Part shown: positions 17,338-26,796 of the stretch, in pieces
How positions within the stretch are numbered: position 1 is the first letter of the stretch
How the letters are laid out: each line of letters begins with the position of its first letter
Origin: an uncultured Clostridia bacterium
Lineage (GTDB): Bacteria; Bacillota; Clostridia; Christensenellales; Aristaeellaceae
Length of the DNA stretch: 57,042 nucleotides
NCBI GenBank assembly: GCA_937886445.1
Contig: CALGBY010000030.1
Span: forward strand, 1-57,042
Direction: 5' to 3'
Notes under the pieces: generated by a model
Told to the model about the DNA's origin: nothing
Database searches by the model: none
Seen by the model: only the letters and a program-made list of their open reading frames with translations
Position numbers and translations under genes: made by a program

Positions 17338-18336
17338 TTACAGCACGCGCACGAGCAGGTTGTTCTGCTCATCCTTTTCAAGCTTCAGGATATTTGCCTT
17401 TTCAAGCTCCTTCAGCACATCGCTGAAGCGCTTGAAGCCGATGTTCTTTTCGCTGTAGGCGGGGTATTCCGTCTGGATATCCGCCTTGAGGATGGAGGGG
17501 TTGATCCTTTCAAACCCGTCCTCCCGGTAGCGCCTCAGCAGCGTGCGGAACGCCTCCTGCCAGTTTTCACCGGAGATCGCCGCTCCGGCGGGCTCGGCGT
17601 TGTCCGCCGCCTCCTGATTGAGCGATACGAACACATTGAAGTTGTCATTCTTGATGCGGAAAGCGGAATACTGCTTCGCGAGCTTGCTGAGCAGCTTTCC
17701 GAAGGTGGAGCAGCCGAAGGCTTTCTCGTTGAAATCAGGCCGCAGACGCAGCAGCGTGCCCTTCACCTCGCTCGCGTACATCTCTCCCTCATCGCTCTGC
17801 TCCGTCAGGATCTTTTCGATCAGTCGGTTCAGCCCGGAAAGATCCAGCGGCTCGTTTTTGCTCTGCTTTTTATTTCCGCCCGTACGGGACGCGGCGGAGC
17901 TTACGCTTTCCAGAAACTGAAACTCGTTGCACGCGTTGATGAAGATGTTGCTGGCCACCTCGCTGCGGCTGATGCCCAGCACAAACTTGCCCATGCTCTT
18001 CAGCTTGCCCACCAGCGGCGTATAATCGCTGTCGCCGGATACGATGCAGAAGGAATCGATGAGGGGGTTGGTGTAGGCCACCTCCAGCGCGTCGATCACC
18101 AGCAGGATATCCGCGTTGTTCTTTTGCGATATGCCGTGGCGTATGGAGGGCACAACGGTAAATGTGTTGGAGAGCAGTACCTCCTTCAGGTCCGAAAAAC
18201 GGTCGGTATAGCCGTATACCTTGCCCAGAAGGATGTCTCCCCTGATCTTGACCTTGTCCAGGATATTATTGAGCGTTGAAACCTTGGCGCCGCAGTTTTC
18301 CAGATCCACAAACAGCGCAAATCGAGCGGTACTCAC
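17338..18336 (-). CDS. NYN-domain nuclease with OST-HTH/LOTUS domains
   Basis: This 332-residue protein opens with a PIN-like NYN domain (about 1-150) bearing acidic residues expected for metal-dependent RNA cleavage: FVDLENC, ADILLVIDALE and VSGDSDYTPLV. A LOTUS/OST-HTH winged helix follows at about 165-242 and a probable second one at 255-332, a fold that binds RNA. The LabA/DUF88 family is widespread; its substrates in Clostridia are not known. The start is a GTG with AAAGGG upstream, and a promoter lies about 50 bases before it. Confidence 0.87.
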   Translation of the reverse strand: MSTARFALFVDLENCGAKVSTLNNILDKVKIRGDILLGKVYGYTDRFSDLKEVLLSNTFTVVPSIRHGISQKNNADILLVIDALEVAYTNPLIDSFCIVSGDSDYTPLVGKLKSMGKFVLGISRSEVASNIFINACNEFQFLESVSSAASRTGGNKKQSKNEPLDLSGLNRLIEKILTEQSDEGEMYASEVKGTLLRLRPDFNEKAFGCSTFGKLLSKLAKQYSAFRIKNDNFNVFVSLNQEAADNAEPAGAAISGENWQEAFRTLLRRYREDGFERINPSILKADIQTEYPAYSEKNIGFKRFSDVLKELEKANILKLEKDEQNNLLVRVL

Positions 18337-18386
18337 AGTATTGATCCCTTTCCGAAGACGAACGGGTTTTTCCGTCCGCCGTTTTC

Positions 18387-18415
18387 ATTATAAAGAAAAC
18401 GCCGTGTGTGTTCAA
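18387..18415 (-). promoter_or_regulatory. Promoter of the NYN-LOTUS gene
   Basis: TTGAAC (18415-18410) and TATAAT (18392-18387) on the minus strand are 17 bases apart. Confidence 0.7.
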
Positions 18416-18552
18416 TACGCGGCGGGTGATTTTACACCTGTAAACAGGGGCGGCCCTGCCGTGGGCGGGCCTGCCTTCCGCGCGGAAAACGGCTGTTTTC
18501 CATGCCCATCATACGCTTTTTCGCCCCTGTTTGTCAAGAATGGCCGGTTTTC

Positions 18553-19095
18553 TCAGCGCGTGATGCTCCGGTCCACATGCCAGGTGCCCGGCTGTCCTTC
18601 CGGGGAGGAGCCGATGATGAAGGTATCGGCCGGGATCACGCGGGGAATGGGCAGAGAGCGGATCCTCTGATAGGCCTGACGAAGCTTTTCCATATCTCTG
18701 TCCAGAAACAATGTGACATGAAAGGTGAAGGCCGATCCCGTGTCAAACCGGTGCAGCGGCAGGCCGTAGCGCTCCCGGTACAGGGTGCACAGGCTGCCGT
18801 GGAGAGAGCGGAGCCGTTCGCTTTCTCTGATCCTGATCCATATCAGCCCGTTGTGCAGCTCAATGCCGTCCGTTTTCGTTTCAAACGCGTCCGCGGCCTG
18901 AAACAGCGCGGAAATATCCTCCCGCAGGGCGTTCATGCTGCTGCCCGGCACCTCGGCCGGCAGCTTCAGCGAAATATGCAGCGGAAGCGCTGAGCAGTTT
19001 GACTGCTCAAAGCACAGCTCCTTTTCCAAAGCTGTAATGGTTTCCTTCAGTCGCCGCAGCGGCCTGTCCACATCAACAGCTGCCCAGATCTGCAT
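18553..19095 (-). CDS. 2H phosphoesterase / 2'-5' RNA ligase-like protein
   Basis: This 180-residue protein has the two HxT/S motifs that define the 2H superfamily: PLHISLKLP near residue 58 and FTFHVTLFLD near 127. Such enzymes open cyclic phosphates or join 2'-5' RNA ends in the cytosol; the physiological substrate is unknown. It follows the DUF1349 gene by 21 bases and probably shares its transcript. AAAGGAG lies 11 bases before the ATG. Confidence 0.8.
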   Translation of the reverse strand: MQIWAAVDVDRPLRRLKETITALEKELCFEQSNCSALPLHISLKLPAEVPGSSMNALREDISALFQAADAFETKTDGIELHNGLIWIRIRESERLRSLHGSLCTLYRERYGLPLHRFDTGSAFTFHVTLFLDRDMEKLRQAYQRIRSLPIPRVIPADTFIIGSSPEGQPGTWHVDRSITR

Positions 19096-19116
19096 GGATG
19101 CATTGCTCCTTTCCTG

Positions 19117-19680
19117 TCAGGCTTTGAAATCGAGTTCCTCGAATACCGCGGTAAAGGAGGAGTCTCCCGGGCTGCAGGCATACAGGCCGAAGCGGATCAG
19201 GTCATCACAGTTCCACATGTGGAACATGCGCATCAGGCTGTATTTTTTGCCGTCCGCGGAGCATTCCAGCAGAAAATCGCTGTCCTGACGGGTCATACGG
19301 TACCACATTACGGTAACAGAGGCAGGCACCTCCACAGTGGCCCAGTCGGAATATCCGTGATTGGTCACGACCGACCCCAGATGCCGGATGTGTTCGTCCT
19401 CCAACTCCATGGAAGCCTTGAACCAGGTATCCGCGCCGAGGTGCATGACAAGCCCCGCCTGATCGTACTGTACCCGGCCCTCAAAGGTGACCTTCGCGGT
19501 GAAGGTGAAGTGTTTTTCACGGGTCTCCGCCTGCAGTACCGGCGCGTTGTCCACGCCGCCGTGGCCAAAGGTGCGCTGCCACAGGTCGGTACGCGGAAGG
19601 GTGGTCATCTCCACGCGGTCGGAGGTGATCCTGCAGGGAAGAGCGGAGGGGCTCCATGTCATTTCCACTGTGTTGAACAT
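19117..19680 (-). CDS. DUF1349 concanavalin A-like domain protein
   Basis: This 187-residue single-domain protein has no signal peptide. It has the beta-rich pattern of DUF1349: FTFTAKVTFEGRVQYDQAGL, WFKASMELED, and VTVMWYRMTRQDSDFLLECSADG. The fold is a carbohydrate-binding-like jelly roll. The best-known relative is a yeast protein annotated as a regulator of enolase; the bacterial role is unclear. AAAGGAGAAAAACG precedes the ATG. Confidence 0.85.
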   Translation of the reverse strand: MFNTVEMTWSPSALPCRITSDRVEMTTLPRTDLWQRTFGHGGVDNAPVLQAETREKHFTFTAKVTFEGRVQYDQAGLVMHLGADTWFKASMELEDEHIRHLGSVVTNHGYSDWATVEVPASVTVMWYRMTRQDSDFLLECSADGKKYSLMRMFHMWNCDDLIRFGLYACSPGDSSFTAVFEELDFKA

Positions 19681-19751
19681 CGTTTTTCTCCTTTCATATA
19701 CATCGCTGCTTCCGTCCGGCGGAAAGCAGCTTATTTGTTTGCCGTACCGCC

Positions 19752-20672
19752 CTATGGTTCCCGGGCGGAGGCGGCGCTGTCCGGGATGAATGCCAGATTA
19801 TCCGGCAGCTGCTTTGCTTTATCGATCATAAAATCCCGGAAGACGGTCGCCGCCGCTGAAAGATAGCGCTGCCCGTTCCACAGCAGGTAGGAGGTGCCGA
19901 TGATCTCGGGATTGATGATCCTGATCAGCTTGGTGTTGCTTCTGTGCCTTCCGGCCCAGGAGATGGCGGGCGCCAGCGCTACGCCCATATTTTCGGATAC
20001 ATATTTTCGCACATAGTACGGGTCGTCGCAGATGAAGGGGACATTGGGTTCAAAGCCGGCGCTGCGGCAGCTGGAATAGGTCATCTGGTTTAATGTGAAC
20101 GCCGAGGACATGGAAATAAATTTCTCATCCTTCATTTCTGAAAGCATCACGCTTTCCCGGGAGGCCGCCCAGTGGTTCTCATTCACATTCAGGTTCAGCT
20201 TTTCCCGGATGAGGGGCGTGCCGGATGTCATTTGCCGGTAACCGGGCGCGGAATGGATACACAGGTCGTAAATCGCGTCCGGAGCATCCGATTGCTCATG
20301 CGATACGGTAAAATTGACATCGGGATACAGCTTGGCAAAATCCATCACGCACTGGAAAGCAAAGCGCCGGTTTTCCATTACCAGCAGGTGCACCGTGCCG
20401 GTGACGGCCTCCGCGGTGTCCATCAGCTGGGCGATGCCGTCATCCAGCTCCGCCAGCGCTCTGTCCACCTTTTCCAGAAACTGCTTTCCCTTCTGGCTCA
20501 GCTGGATGCGGCTGTTGCTGCGATCAAACAGGCGTACGCCGTTCAGATCGCGCTCCAGACGGGAAATGGTCTGGCTCATGGCCGGCTGGGGAATGCCGTA
20601 ATATTCGGCCGCGCGGGTGATGTTTCCCAACCGTGCGACGGTCTGGAAATATCTTAACTGCAGTAAGTCCAT
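19752..20672 (-). CDS. LysR family transcriptional regulator
   Basis: This 306-residue regulator has an N-terminal winged helix (LLQLRYFQTVARLGNITRAAE, AMSQTISRLE) and a periplasmic-binding-like effector domain from about 90. It is divergent from the hydroxyacid dehydrogenase and sugar-acid operon and almost certainly controls it. The ATG at 20672 follows GGGAGGTG; the frame back to 20738 has no site. The effector is probably an intermediate of the divergent pathway, which is inference. Confidence 0.92.
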   Translation of the reverse strand: MDLLQLRYFQTVARLGNITRAAEYYGIPQPAMSQTISRLERDLNGVRLFDRSNSRIQLSQKGKQFLEKVDRALAELDDGIAQLMDTAEAVTGTVHLLVMENRRFAFQCVMDFAKLYPDVNFTVSHEQSDAPDAIYDLCIHSAPGYRQMTSGTPLIREKLNLNVNENHWAASRESVMLSEMKDEKFISMSSAFTLNQMTYSSCRSAGFEPNVPFICDDPYYVRKYVSENMGVALAPAISWAGRHRSNTKLIRIINPEIIGTSYLLWNGQRYLSAAATVFRDFMIDKAKQLPDNLAFIPDSAASAREP

Positions 20673-20728
20673 GAATAAACACCTCCCTGAAACGAGGGTC
20701 CTGTCATTTTGCAATGTGCTGCAGTTAC

Positions 20729-20757
20729 AGAATAGCATACATCAGATAATATGGCAA
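20729..20757 (-). promoter_or_regulatory. Promoter of the LysR gene
   Basis: On the minus strand TTGCCA (20757-20752) and TATTCT (20734-20729) have a 17-base spacer. Confidence 0.6.
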
Positions 20758-20775
20758 TATACTAAAATTGATATT
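20756..20775. promoter_or_regulatory. Candidate LysR binding site
   Basis: AATAT-N10-ATATT is a dyad of the T-N11-A type. It lies between the divergent promoters, touching the LysR -35 box and sitting just upstream of the forward -35 box, which is the usual activator and autorepressor position. Confidence 0.5.
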
Positions 20776-20803
20776 TTACAAAATGTCAGATTGTATTTAT
20801 TAT
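20775..20803 (+). promoter_or_regulatory. Promoter of the LysR-controlled catabolic operon
   Basis: TTTACA at 20775-20780 and TATTAT at 20798-20803 are separated by 17 bases. Confidence 0.65.
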
Positions 20804-20867
20804 GTACATATAAAGAACAAGCGGCGTTCAAACCCTTGTATCCGTTCATATGGAAGAGGGAATTACT

Positions 20868-21824
20868 GTGTCTATGAAAATTGCTGTTCCGTTTCGTCAT
20901 CATGCGACTCATATCTGTGATGAAGCCAAAAAAATGCTTACCGACGCCGGCTTTGAGCTGGTGTGCAACGATACAGGCAGGGTGCTTACCTTTGACGAGC
21001 AGAAGGAGATGATCCGCGGCGCTTTCGCGGTCATTGCCGGTACCGAGCCGTATGACGCGGCGATGCTGGAGGGCTGTGACGAGCTGAAGGTGATCATGCG
21101 CTTCGGCGTGGGCTGCGACAATTTTGACCTGCAGACCATGAAAGCGATGGGTATTCAGGTGGGTGTTATCGCGAATTACAACGCTGTGGCGGAGTTTGCC
21201 GTGATGCTGATCCTGTCCGCAATGAAAAACCTTCCCCAGCTGGATCAGGCCGTGCGCGCCGGTAAATGGAGCCGCTTCCCGATGCGTGAGCTGACGGGGA
21301 AAACAGTGGGCCTTGTGGGCTTCGGCCGTATCGGGCGCCGCGTGGCGGAAATGCTTTCCGGCTTTGATGTAAAGCTGCTTGCCTATGACCCCTTCATGAA
21401 TGAGGAGGAGGCCCGCAAACGCAATGTTGTTCCCGCTTCCTTTGATGAAGTGCTGGGCGCGTCCGATGTCGTTTCGCTCCATCTTCCGGCCAATGAATCT
21501 ACCTATCATATCATCAACGCCGAAACGATCGCGAAAATGAAGGATCAGTCCTACCTCATCAACACCTCCCGCGGCAAGCTTGTTGATGAAAAAGCGCTCT
21601 ATGCCGCGCTGCAGAACGGCAAGCTGCGGGCCGCGGGCCTGGATGTGTATGAGCAGGAGCCTGTCAAGAGCGCGGATAATCCGCTTTTCGCGCTGGAGAA
21701 CATCTCGCTCACCCCGCATACGGCGGCCATCACATATGAGACCAACTATAACGGCGGTTTGATCTGCGCCAGATCCATCCTGAATGTCATGAACGGCGAA
21801 GCGCCGGTGTTTCCCTACCGCTGA
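20868..21824 (+). CDS. D-isomer-specific 2-hydroxyacid dehydrogenase
   Basis: This NAD-dependent oxidoreductase of about 318 residues is related to phosphoglycerate dehydrogenase. The Rossmann motif GLVGFGRIG, the catalytic Arg in INTSRGKLV, Glu in DVYEQEP and His in LTPHTAA are all present. It lacks the regulatory ACT domain of biosynthetic SerA. As first gene of a sugar-uptake and aldolase operon it probably oxidises or reduces a sugar-derived 2-hydroxy or keto acid. The GTG at 20868 has GAGGG at 7 bases; the ATG at 20874 (MKIAVPF) is an equally possible start, and an ATG at 20850 has no site. Confidence 0.88.
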   Translation: MSMKIAVPFRHHATHICDEAKKMLTDAGFELVCNDTGRVLTFDEQKEMIRGAFAVIAGTEPYDAAMLEGCDELKVIMRFGVGCDNFDLQTMKAMGIQVGVIANYNAVAEFAVMLILSAMKNLPQLDQAVRAGKWSRFPMRELTGKTVGLVGFGRIGRRVAEMLSGFDVKLLAYDPFMNEEEARKRNVVPASFDEVLGASDVVSLHLPANESTYHIINAETIAKMKDQSYLINTSRGKLVDEKALYAALQNGKLRAAGLDVYEQEPVKSADNPLFALENISLTPHTAAITYETNYNGGLICARSILNVMNGEAPVFPYR

Positions 21825-21873
21825 ATCTGATACCGGATGGTATTATGATAAATTTTAAAAGGAGGATCCCATC

Positions 21874-23160
21874 ATGAAGAAAGTCATTTCCATCGCACTG
21901 GTACTGATGATGATGCTGGGCGTCATGAGCTTTGCTTCCGCCGAAGAAAAGCCCTATGCCGGAACCACGATCAATGTACTGGGCAACTCTTCCACTCTGT
22001 CTACTCATATGCAGGAAAGCCTGGCTGCCTTTGAGGCGGAGACCGGCATCCATGTCAACTATGAGCAGCTCACCAACGATCAGCTGAACACCCGCATCCT
22101 TGTGAACATGGCCGCCGGCGGAGCCGACCTGGACGTGTTTATGTTCATGGCCTACCAGAACACCAAGATGTATGTGCAGAACGGTTGGCTGGAGCCCCTC
22201 AACGACTACCTCACCGAAGACTTCGATATCGATGACTTCCTGACCGGCGGTCGTGAGGCTTCTACCGTGGACGGCGTGCTTTACGGCATTCCTCACGGTT
22301 CCGAGTACGGCATCCTGTTCTACAACAAGACCATGCTGGCCGATGCCGGTGTGGATGTGAACGAGATCAAGACCTGGGATAACCTGATCGAAGCCTGCGC
22401 CACCATCGAAGAAAAGCTGCCCGGCGTGCACGGAATCGCCGCCCGCGGCTCCGGCAACGGCGCTGTGGCTGTGATGATGCCCCTCGTACGCTCCTTCGGC
22501 GGTGACTACGTTGACGAGAACGGCAATGCCGCGATCAACACTCCCGCTTTCTGCAAGGGCGTGGAAACCTATCGCAACCTGCTCAAGTATGCTCAGGAAG
22601 GCAACTCCGCCATGTCCTGGAGCGAGACCTGCAACGTTTTCGCTCAGCGTCAGACCGCGTTCCGTTACGACTCTGACTCTCAGTATACTTACCTGATCGA
22701 CCCGAACTCCTCTCTGGTCAAGCCGGAAGAACTGGGCTTCATGGCCGTTCCTGCCGGTGATGTGTGCTCCAACACCTATCTGGGCAACTGGTCCATCGGT
22801 ATCTCCTACGGCTCCAAGAACAAGGGCGCTGCCTGGGAATTCATCCGCTGGATGAACACCAAGGAAGAATGCCTGCGCGCTGTGACCGATTTCGCCGCGC
22901 CTCTGGCCCGTACCTCCACCATGAACAACCCTATCGTTCAGGAAAAGTATCCTGAAGGCTATCTGGATTGCATTGCCGCTTCCGCGGCGATCGCCAAGGG
23001 CGGCCCTCTGCCCAACATGACCTATTCCACCGAAGCCCGTACTGAGATCGGCGAGCACTTCGACGATATCTTTGCCGGCGGAGACATCCAGTCCAACATG
23101 GATGAAGCGAATGCCGCCATGCAGGAACTGCTGGATCAGGAAGCTGAAGAAGCTGAGTAA
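21874..23160 (+). CDS. Sugar ABC transporter substrate-binding protein
   Basis: This 428-residue family 1 binding protein has a signal peptide of about 23 residues ending ASA before EE, with no lipobox cysteine. The mature part has the usual pattern: LAAFEAETGIHVNYEQL, ARGSGNGAVAVMMP, and the C-terminal WEFIRWMNTKEEC segment. The AAAGGAGG site is strong. It is followed by a strong hairpin and two permease genes. No ATPase is encoded here, so a shared MsiK-like ATPase elsewhere is expected. A uronate, sugar acid or oligosaccharide substrate is suggested by the neighbours. Confidence 0.9.
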   Translation: MKKVISIALVLMMMLGVMSFASAEEKPYAGTTINVLGNSSTLSTHMQESLAAFEAETGIHVNYEQLTNDQLNTRILVNMAAGGADLDVFMFMAYQNTKMYVQNGWLEPLNDYLTEDFDIDDFLTGGREASTVDGVLYGIPHGSEYGILFYNKTMLADAGVDVNEIKTWDNLIEACATIEEKLPGVHGIAARGSGNGAVAVMMPLVRSFGGDYVDENGNAAINTPAFCKGVETYRNLLKYAQEGNSAMSWSETCNVFAQRQTAFRYDSDSQYTYLIDPNSSLVKPEELGFMAVPAGDVCSNTYLGNWSIGISYGSKNKGAAWEFIRWMNTKEECLRAVTDFAAPLARTSTMNNPIVQEKYPEGYLDCIAASAAIAKGGPLPNMTYSTEARTEIGEHFDDIFAGGDIQSNMDEANAAMQELLDQEAEEAE

Positions 23161-23175
23161 GCTGTAACTTGACGG

Positions 23176-23206
23176 GCAGGGAGGCACGGTCTGCGTGCCT
23201 CCCTGC
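23176..23206 (+). terminator. GC hairpin between binding-protein and permease genes
   Basis: A perfect 13-bp stem GCAGGGAGGCACG/CGTGCCTCCCTGC has a 5-base loop and only a short T run. It probably protects the binding-protein message and lowers read-through to the permeases. Confidence 0.7.
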
Positions 23207-23250
23207 TTGCACTCAATCATCACACTGTCAATCGGAAAGGGGACGGCAGG

Positions 23251-24129
23251 ATGCGTCGCTGGATTGATCGAAACACAAAGTGGATCCTTACGATACCGCT
23301 TATAATCTTTATTTTACTGATGGTCGCGTATCCGCTTGGATATACGGTGGACATGAGCCTTCATTCCTCCAGTATGTCAGCCGTCAAGCCGCCGAAATTC
23401 GTTGGTTTTTCAAATTATGAAAAGCTGTTCACAAACCAGAAGTTCAAGGACGCGGCCATGCTCACGCTTGAGTTTTCGGGCGTATGTCTTGTTGTGGAAA
23501 CCTTCCTGGGGCTTTGTATCGCGCTGCTTCTGAACCGCGCCTTCCGCGGCCAGAGCATCATACGTACCCTGTTCCTTCTGCCCATCGTGGCAACGCCGGT
23601 CGCGGTGGCCATGGTGTGGAAAATGATCTACGATCCCTCCCTGGGTGTGATCAACCTGCTGATGAAGCAATGGGGAGGATCCGCCATCGCCTTCCTGGGC
23701 GAACGCTCTCTGGCGCTTTGGGCGCTGATGGTCGTCGATATCTGGGAATACACTCCCATGATCATGGTGATCTGTCTGGGCGGCCTTACCGCCATCCCGA
23801 CAGATTCGCTGGAAGCGGCGAAGATCGACGGGGCGACCCCGTGGCAAACCACGCGTAAGATCGTTCTGCCGCTGCTTTCCTCCACTGTTATGACCGCTAT
23901 GATGCTGCGTCTGATCGATGTCCTCAAGACATACGATGTCATCTACTCCACTACGCAGGGCGGTCCCGGAACATCCACTCAAACGATCAATGTTCTTGCA
24001 TACCGGCAGGCTTTCGAGAATTTCAAGTTCGGCGAAAGCTCCGCTACGATCATTATTTTCTTCCTTGTGCTGATTCTTGTAACGGTCTGCTTCAACATTC
24101 TGCGCAAAAAAACGGTGGTGGATTACTGA
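23251..24129 (+). CDS. Sugar ABC transporter permease, MalF/UgpA type
   Basis: This 292-residue protein has about six transmembrane helices and the EAA loop EAAKIDGATPWQTTRKIVLPLL near residue 188, the ATPase contact. It pairs with the next gene, whose start overlaps its stop by one base. AAAGGGG precedes the ATG. Confidence 0.9.
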   Translation: MRRWIDRNTKWILTIPLIIFILLMVAYPLGYTVDMSLHSSSMSAVKPPKFVGFSNYEKLFTNQKFKDAAMLTLEFSGVCLVVETFLGLCIALLLNRAFRGQSIIRTLFLLPIVATPVAVAMVWKMIYDPSLGVINLLMKQWGGSAIAFLGERSLALWALMVVDIWEYTPMIMVICLGGLTAIPTDSLEAAKIDGATPWQTTRKIVLPLLSSTVMTAMMLRLIDVLKTYDVIYSTTQGGPGTSTQTINVLAYRQAFENFKFGESSATIIIFFLVLILVTVCFNILRKKTVVDY

Positions 24130-24959
24130 TGATGAATATTAAGAAGGTAAAGAAGACGATTCGCTGGACCGGCTTCGGCATCCTCGTCGCGGTCATTCTT
24201 TTCTTTGTTTTGTTTCCTTTTGCCTATATGGTGCTGTCTTCCTTCAAGACCAATGCCGATTTGTTCAACTTCAGCAAGCTGGTGGTGTTTACCCCCACAC
24301 TGAAGAATTACAAGGATGTATTCACGCTTTATGATTTCGCGCGGCCCCTGATGAACACGGCGATCGTGAGTATCTCTTCAACGCTGATCTCACTGATCCT
24401 GGCCGTTCCCGCCGCGTATTCCATTGCCCGGTTCAAGCAGAAGGTATTCACGGTCGTGATCCTCGCGGTGCGCATCATCCCGGCCATTGCCTTCCTGGTG
24501 CCGTGGTACAAGATCTTTACGAACCTCGGGCTCAACGGGACCTTTATCAGCCTGATCCTGTGCCATATGCTGGTGGCGGTACCCATGATCGTGTGGATCA
24601 TGATCCCGTATTTTGAGCAGCTTCCGCAGGAACTGGAAGAGAGCGCGATGGTGGACGGATGTATGCGTCTTCAGTCCTTCTTCCACATCATGCTCCCCAT
24701 TTCCGTGCCCGGCATCATTACGACCACCCTGCTTGTGTTCATCGGATCGTGGAACAACTTCATCTTCGGTCTGATCCTCGGCAGCTCAAAAACACAGCCT
24801 CTTCCCGTGGCCGTGTTCCGTTTCATCAGCTATACGGAGGTCAACTGGGGCGGCCTGATGGCAGCCTCCACGGTGATCACACTGCCGATCATCATCATTT
24901 CTCTGTGCCTGCAGAAGTATATCGTTGCCGGGCTTTGCGCCGGCGCTGTCAAGGGTTGA
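24129..24959 (+). CDS. Sugar ABC transporter permease, MalG/UgpE type
   Basis: This 276-residue protein is the second half of the membrane channel. It has six predicted helices and an EAA-like loop EESAMVDGCMRLQSFFHIMLP near residue 174. Its start overlaps the previous stop (TGATG), so translation is coupled. There is no ATPase gene nearby. Confidence 0.9.
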   Translation: MMNIKKVKKTIRWTGFGILVAVILFFVLFPFAYMVLSSFKTNADLFNFSKLVVFTPTLKNYKDVFTLYDFARPLMNTAIVSISSTLISLILAVPAAYSIARFKQKVFTVVILAVRIIPAIAFLVPWYKIFTNLGLNGTFISLILCHMLVAVPMIVWIMIPYFEQLPQELEESAMVDGCMRLQSFFHIMLPISVPGIITTTLLVFIGSWNNFIFGLILGSSKTQPLPVAVFRFISYTEVNWGGLMAASTVITLPIIIISLCLQKYIVAGLCAGAVKG

Positions 24960-24960
24960 T

Positions 24961-25893
24961 ATGATGGATACAGAGCTGCTGCTTAGAAACTGTATAAATG
25001 TAAAAGACGGCTATCCCATGCGTCTGTCTGAAAACCTGCTTGCCGCGTATGACGCGATGAGCCCGGAGTTTTCCGCGCGGGCGCGGTGTACGGCCGGTGT
25101 GAAGCTGAGCTTCATCACCGCCGCGAGGGAGCTGTCCTTCAGGTATGAGATCATCTCCTGGTGCCGTTCCGTCAATATCTGCGATCTGTTTGAAAACGGG
25201 GTCTTGACGGGATCGGCACGCATGGCGGATATGCAGTCTCACGGCACCGTTTCATTCATCCGCCGCGGTACGGGCGAAGCAAGGATCGATATCTGGCTTC
25301 CCAACACATGCGGCGTGCGGATCCTTGAAGCGGATATCGGCAACTGGCGGCCCGCGCCCGCTCCGCTTGAGCGGGTGCTGCTGCTGGGCGATTCGATCCT
25401 GCAGGGGATCGCGACCTATCACCCGTCCTGCACGCTTGCTGATCTGCTTTTGCGCCGGCCCGGAACAGAGGGTGTGAACCAGAGCGTAGGCGGCGCGTAT
25501 TTTGACCCCGATCATCTTGAGCCGGTCGGTTTTGCTCCGGACCGCATTTTGATCGCCATGGGAGCCAATGACGCGTGGAACGCGCCGGAAACCTACCGGG
25601 AACGGATCCCGGCTTATTTCCGCAGGGTGCGTGAGCTGTTTCCGGATACGCCCGTGACGGCGGTTTCCCCTGTATGGGGCACAAGCGTTGAAACGAACGG
25701 CGAATACAGAAAAAATCTGGATGAGGTAAGAACGCTGATCTGCGAAAGCGCCGGACGCGTCCGTGCGGGATACATTGACGGAACGGATCTGATCCCGCAT
25801 CACAGAGATTTTTACAATGAGGACGGCTGCCATCCGAATGATCTGGGCTTTACCCATTACGCGATGAATCTTGAGCGGGCGCTGCAGCTTTGA
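24961..25893 (+). CDS. SGNH/GDSL-type esterase, copy 1
   Basis: This 310-residue cytoplasmic protein has an N-terminal beta-rich domain of about 140 residues and a C-terminal SGNH hydrolase domain. The blocks are LLGDSILQ (Ser nucleophile), GANDAW (Asn of the oxyanion hole) and DGCHPND (catalytic Asp/His). Two-domain SGNH enzymes of this kind are often carbohydrate acetylesterases. The ATG at 24961, one base after the permease stop, has AAGGG upstream. Deacetylation of an imported acetylated sugar is a reasonable role. Confidence 0.85.
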   Translation: MMDTELLLRNCINVKDGYPMRLSENLLAAYDAMSPEFSARARCTAGVKLSFITAARELSFRYEIISWCRSVNICDLFENGVLTGSARMADMQSHGTVSFIRRGTGEARIDIWLPNTCGVRILEADIGNWRPAPAPLERVLLLGDSILQGIATYHPSCTLADLLLRRPGTEGVNQSVGGAYFDPDHLEPVGFAPDRILIAMGANDAWNAPETYRERIPAYFRRVRELFPDTPVTAVSPVWGTSVETNGEYRKNLDEVRTLICESAGRVRAGYIDGTDLIPHHRDFYNEDGCHPNDLGFTHYAMNLERALQL

Positions 25894-25928
25894 CAGCCGT
25901 ACCCGTTCCCGAAAGAAGAAGGAATACT

Positions 25929-26768
25929 ATGCCGTACAGAAAAGACCCCGCGCTGCGGGATCATCATGATCTGATCAATGAGACGCCGTGGGAATTGAGG
26001 ATGCCGGCGTTCCGCGTGTTCGGCAACCTGTACTTTGTGGGCAATCAGGACGGCGCCAGCTGGCTGGTGGACAGCGGTGACGGGCTGATCCTTTTTGACA
26101 GCAATTATCCCACGATGGATGCTCTGCTGATCCATTCCATATGGTTGCTGGGCTTTGATCCCGAAAGGATCACGGCGATCATCCACACGCACGGGCATTA
26201 TGACCATATCGGCGCGACAAACCTGCTGAAGGCGCTCAGCGGAGCGAAGACATATCTGGGCAGAGCGGATGCGGAAATGTTTGCCGCAAGGCCGGAGCTG
26301 AGCTATATGGACGCCGTGAAAAACGCCTATCTTGAACTGTTCGACGCGGATGTGATCGTGGAGGACGGGCAGGAGTTTGATATCGGCTCCACGCATCTGC
26401 GCGCGGTCGCCACGCCCGGCCACTGCCCCGGCGCGACGACCTGGTTCTTTAATGTTACGGATGGCGTCCGCACGCTGACGGCCGGTCTGCACGGAGGAGC
26501 CGGCTTCAATACCGTTGTAAAAGAATACCGCGAAAAATTCGGTGTGGATTGGCGGGATGATTTCTTTGCCTCTGTAAACAAGCTGAAAAATGAAAAGGCG
26601 GATATCTTTCTCGGCAATCATACGGCACAGAACCGTGCGGAGGAAAAATACGAAAGACTGCTCGCCGGTGAACGGGACGCCTTTGTCGATCCCGGTGAGT
26701 GGCGCCGTTTTTTAGACAATCTTGAATCCGATCTGCGGTCAGTTCTGCAGGCAGAGAATAATCAGTGA
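25929..26768 (+). CDS. Metallo-beta-lactamase-fold hydrolase
   Basis: This 279-residue protein has the zinc motif HTHGHYDHIG near residue 92, the downstream TPGHCPGATT histidine, and a final FLGNHTAQN histidine. The overall pattern recalls subclass B3 enzymes and lactonases. It has no signal peptide, so antibiotic hydrolysis is unlikely. In this operon a lactonase that opens a sugar lactone is a good fit but remains inference. The ATG at 25929 follows AAGGAATACT. Confidence 0.85.
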   Translation: MPYRKDPALRDHHDLINETPWELRMPAFRVFGNLYFVGNQDGASWLVDSGDGLILFDSNYPTMDALLIHSIWLLGFDPERITAIIHTHGHYDHIGATNLLKALSGAKTYLGRADAEMFAARPELSYMDAVKNAYLELFDADVIVEDGQEFDIGSTHLRAVATPGHCPGATTWFFNVTDGVRTLTAGLHGGAGFNTVVKEYREKFGVDWRDDFFASVNKLKNEKADIFLGNHTAQNRAEEKYERLLAGERDAFVDPGEWRRFLDNLESDLRSVLQAENNQ

Positions 26769-26796
26769 TCCAGAATCACAGAAAGAAGGCAAACTT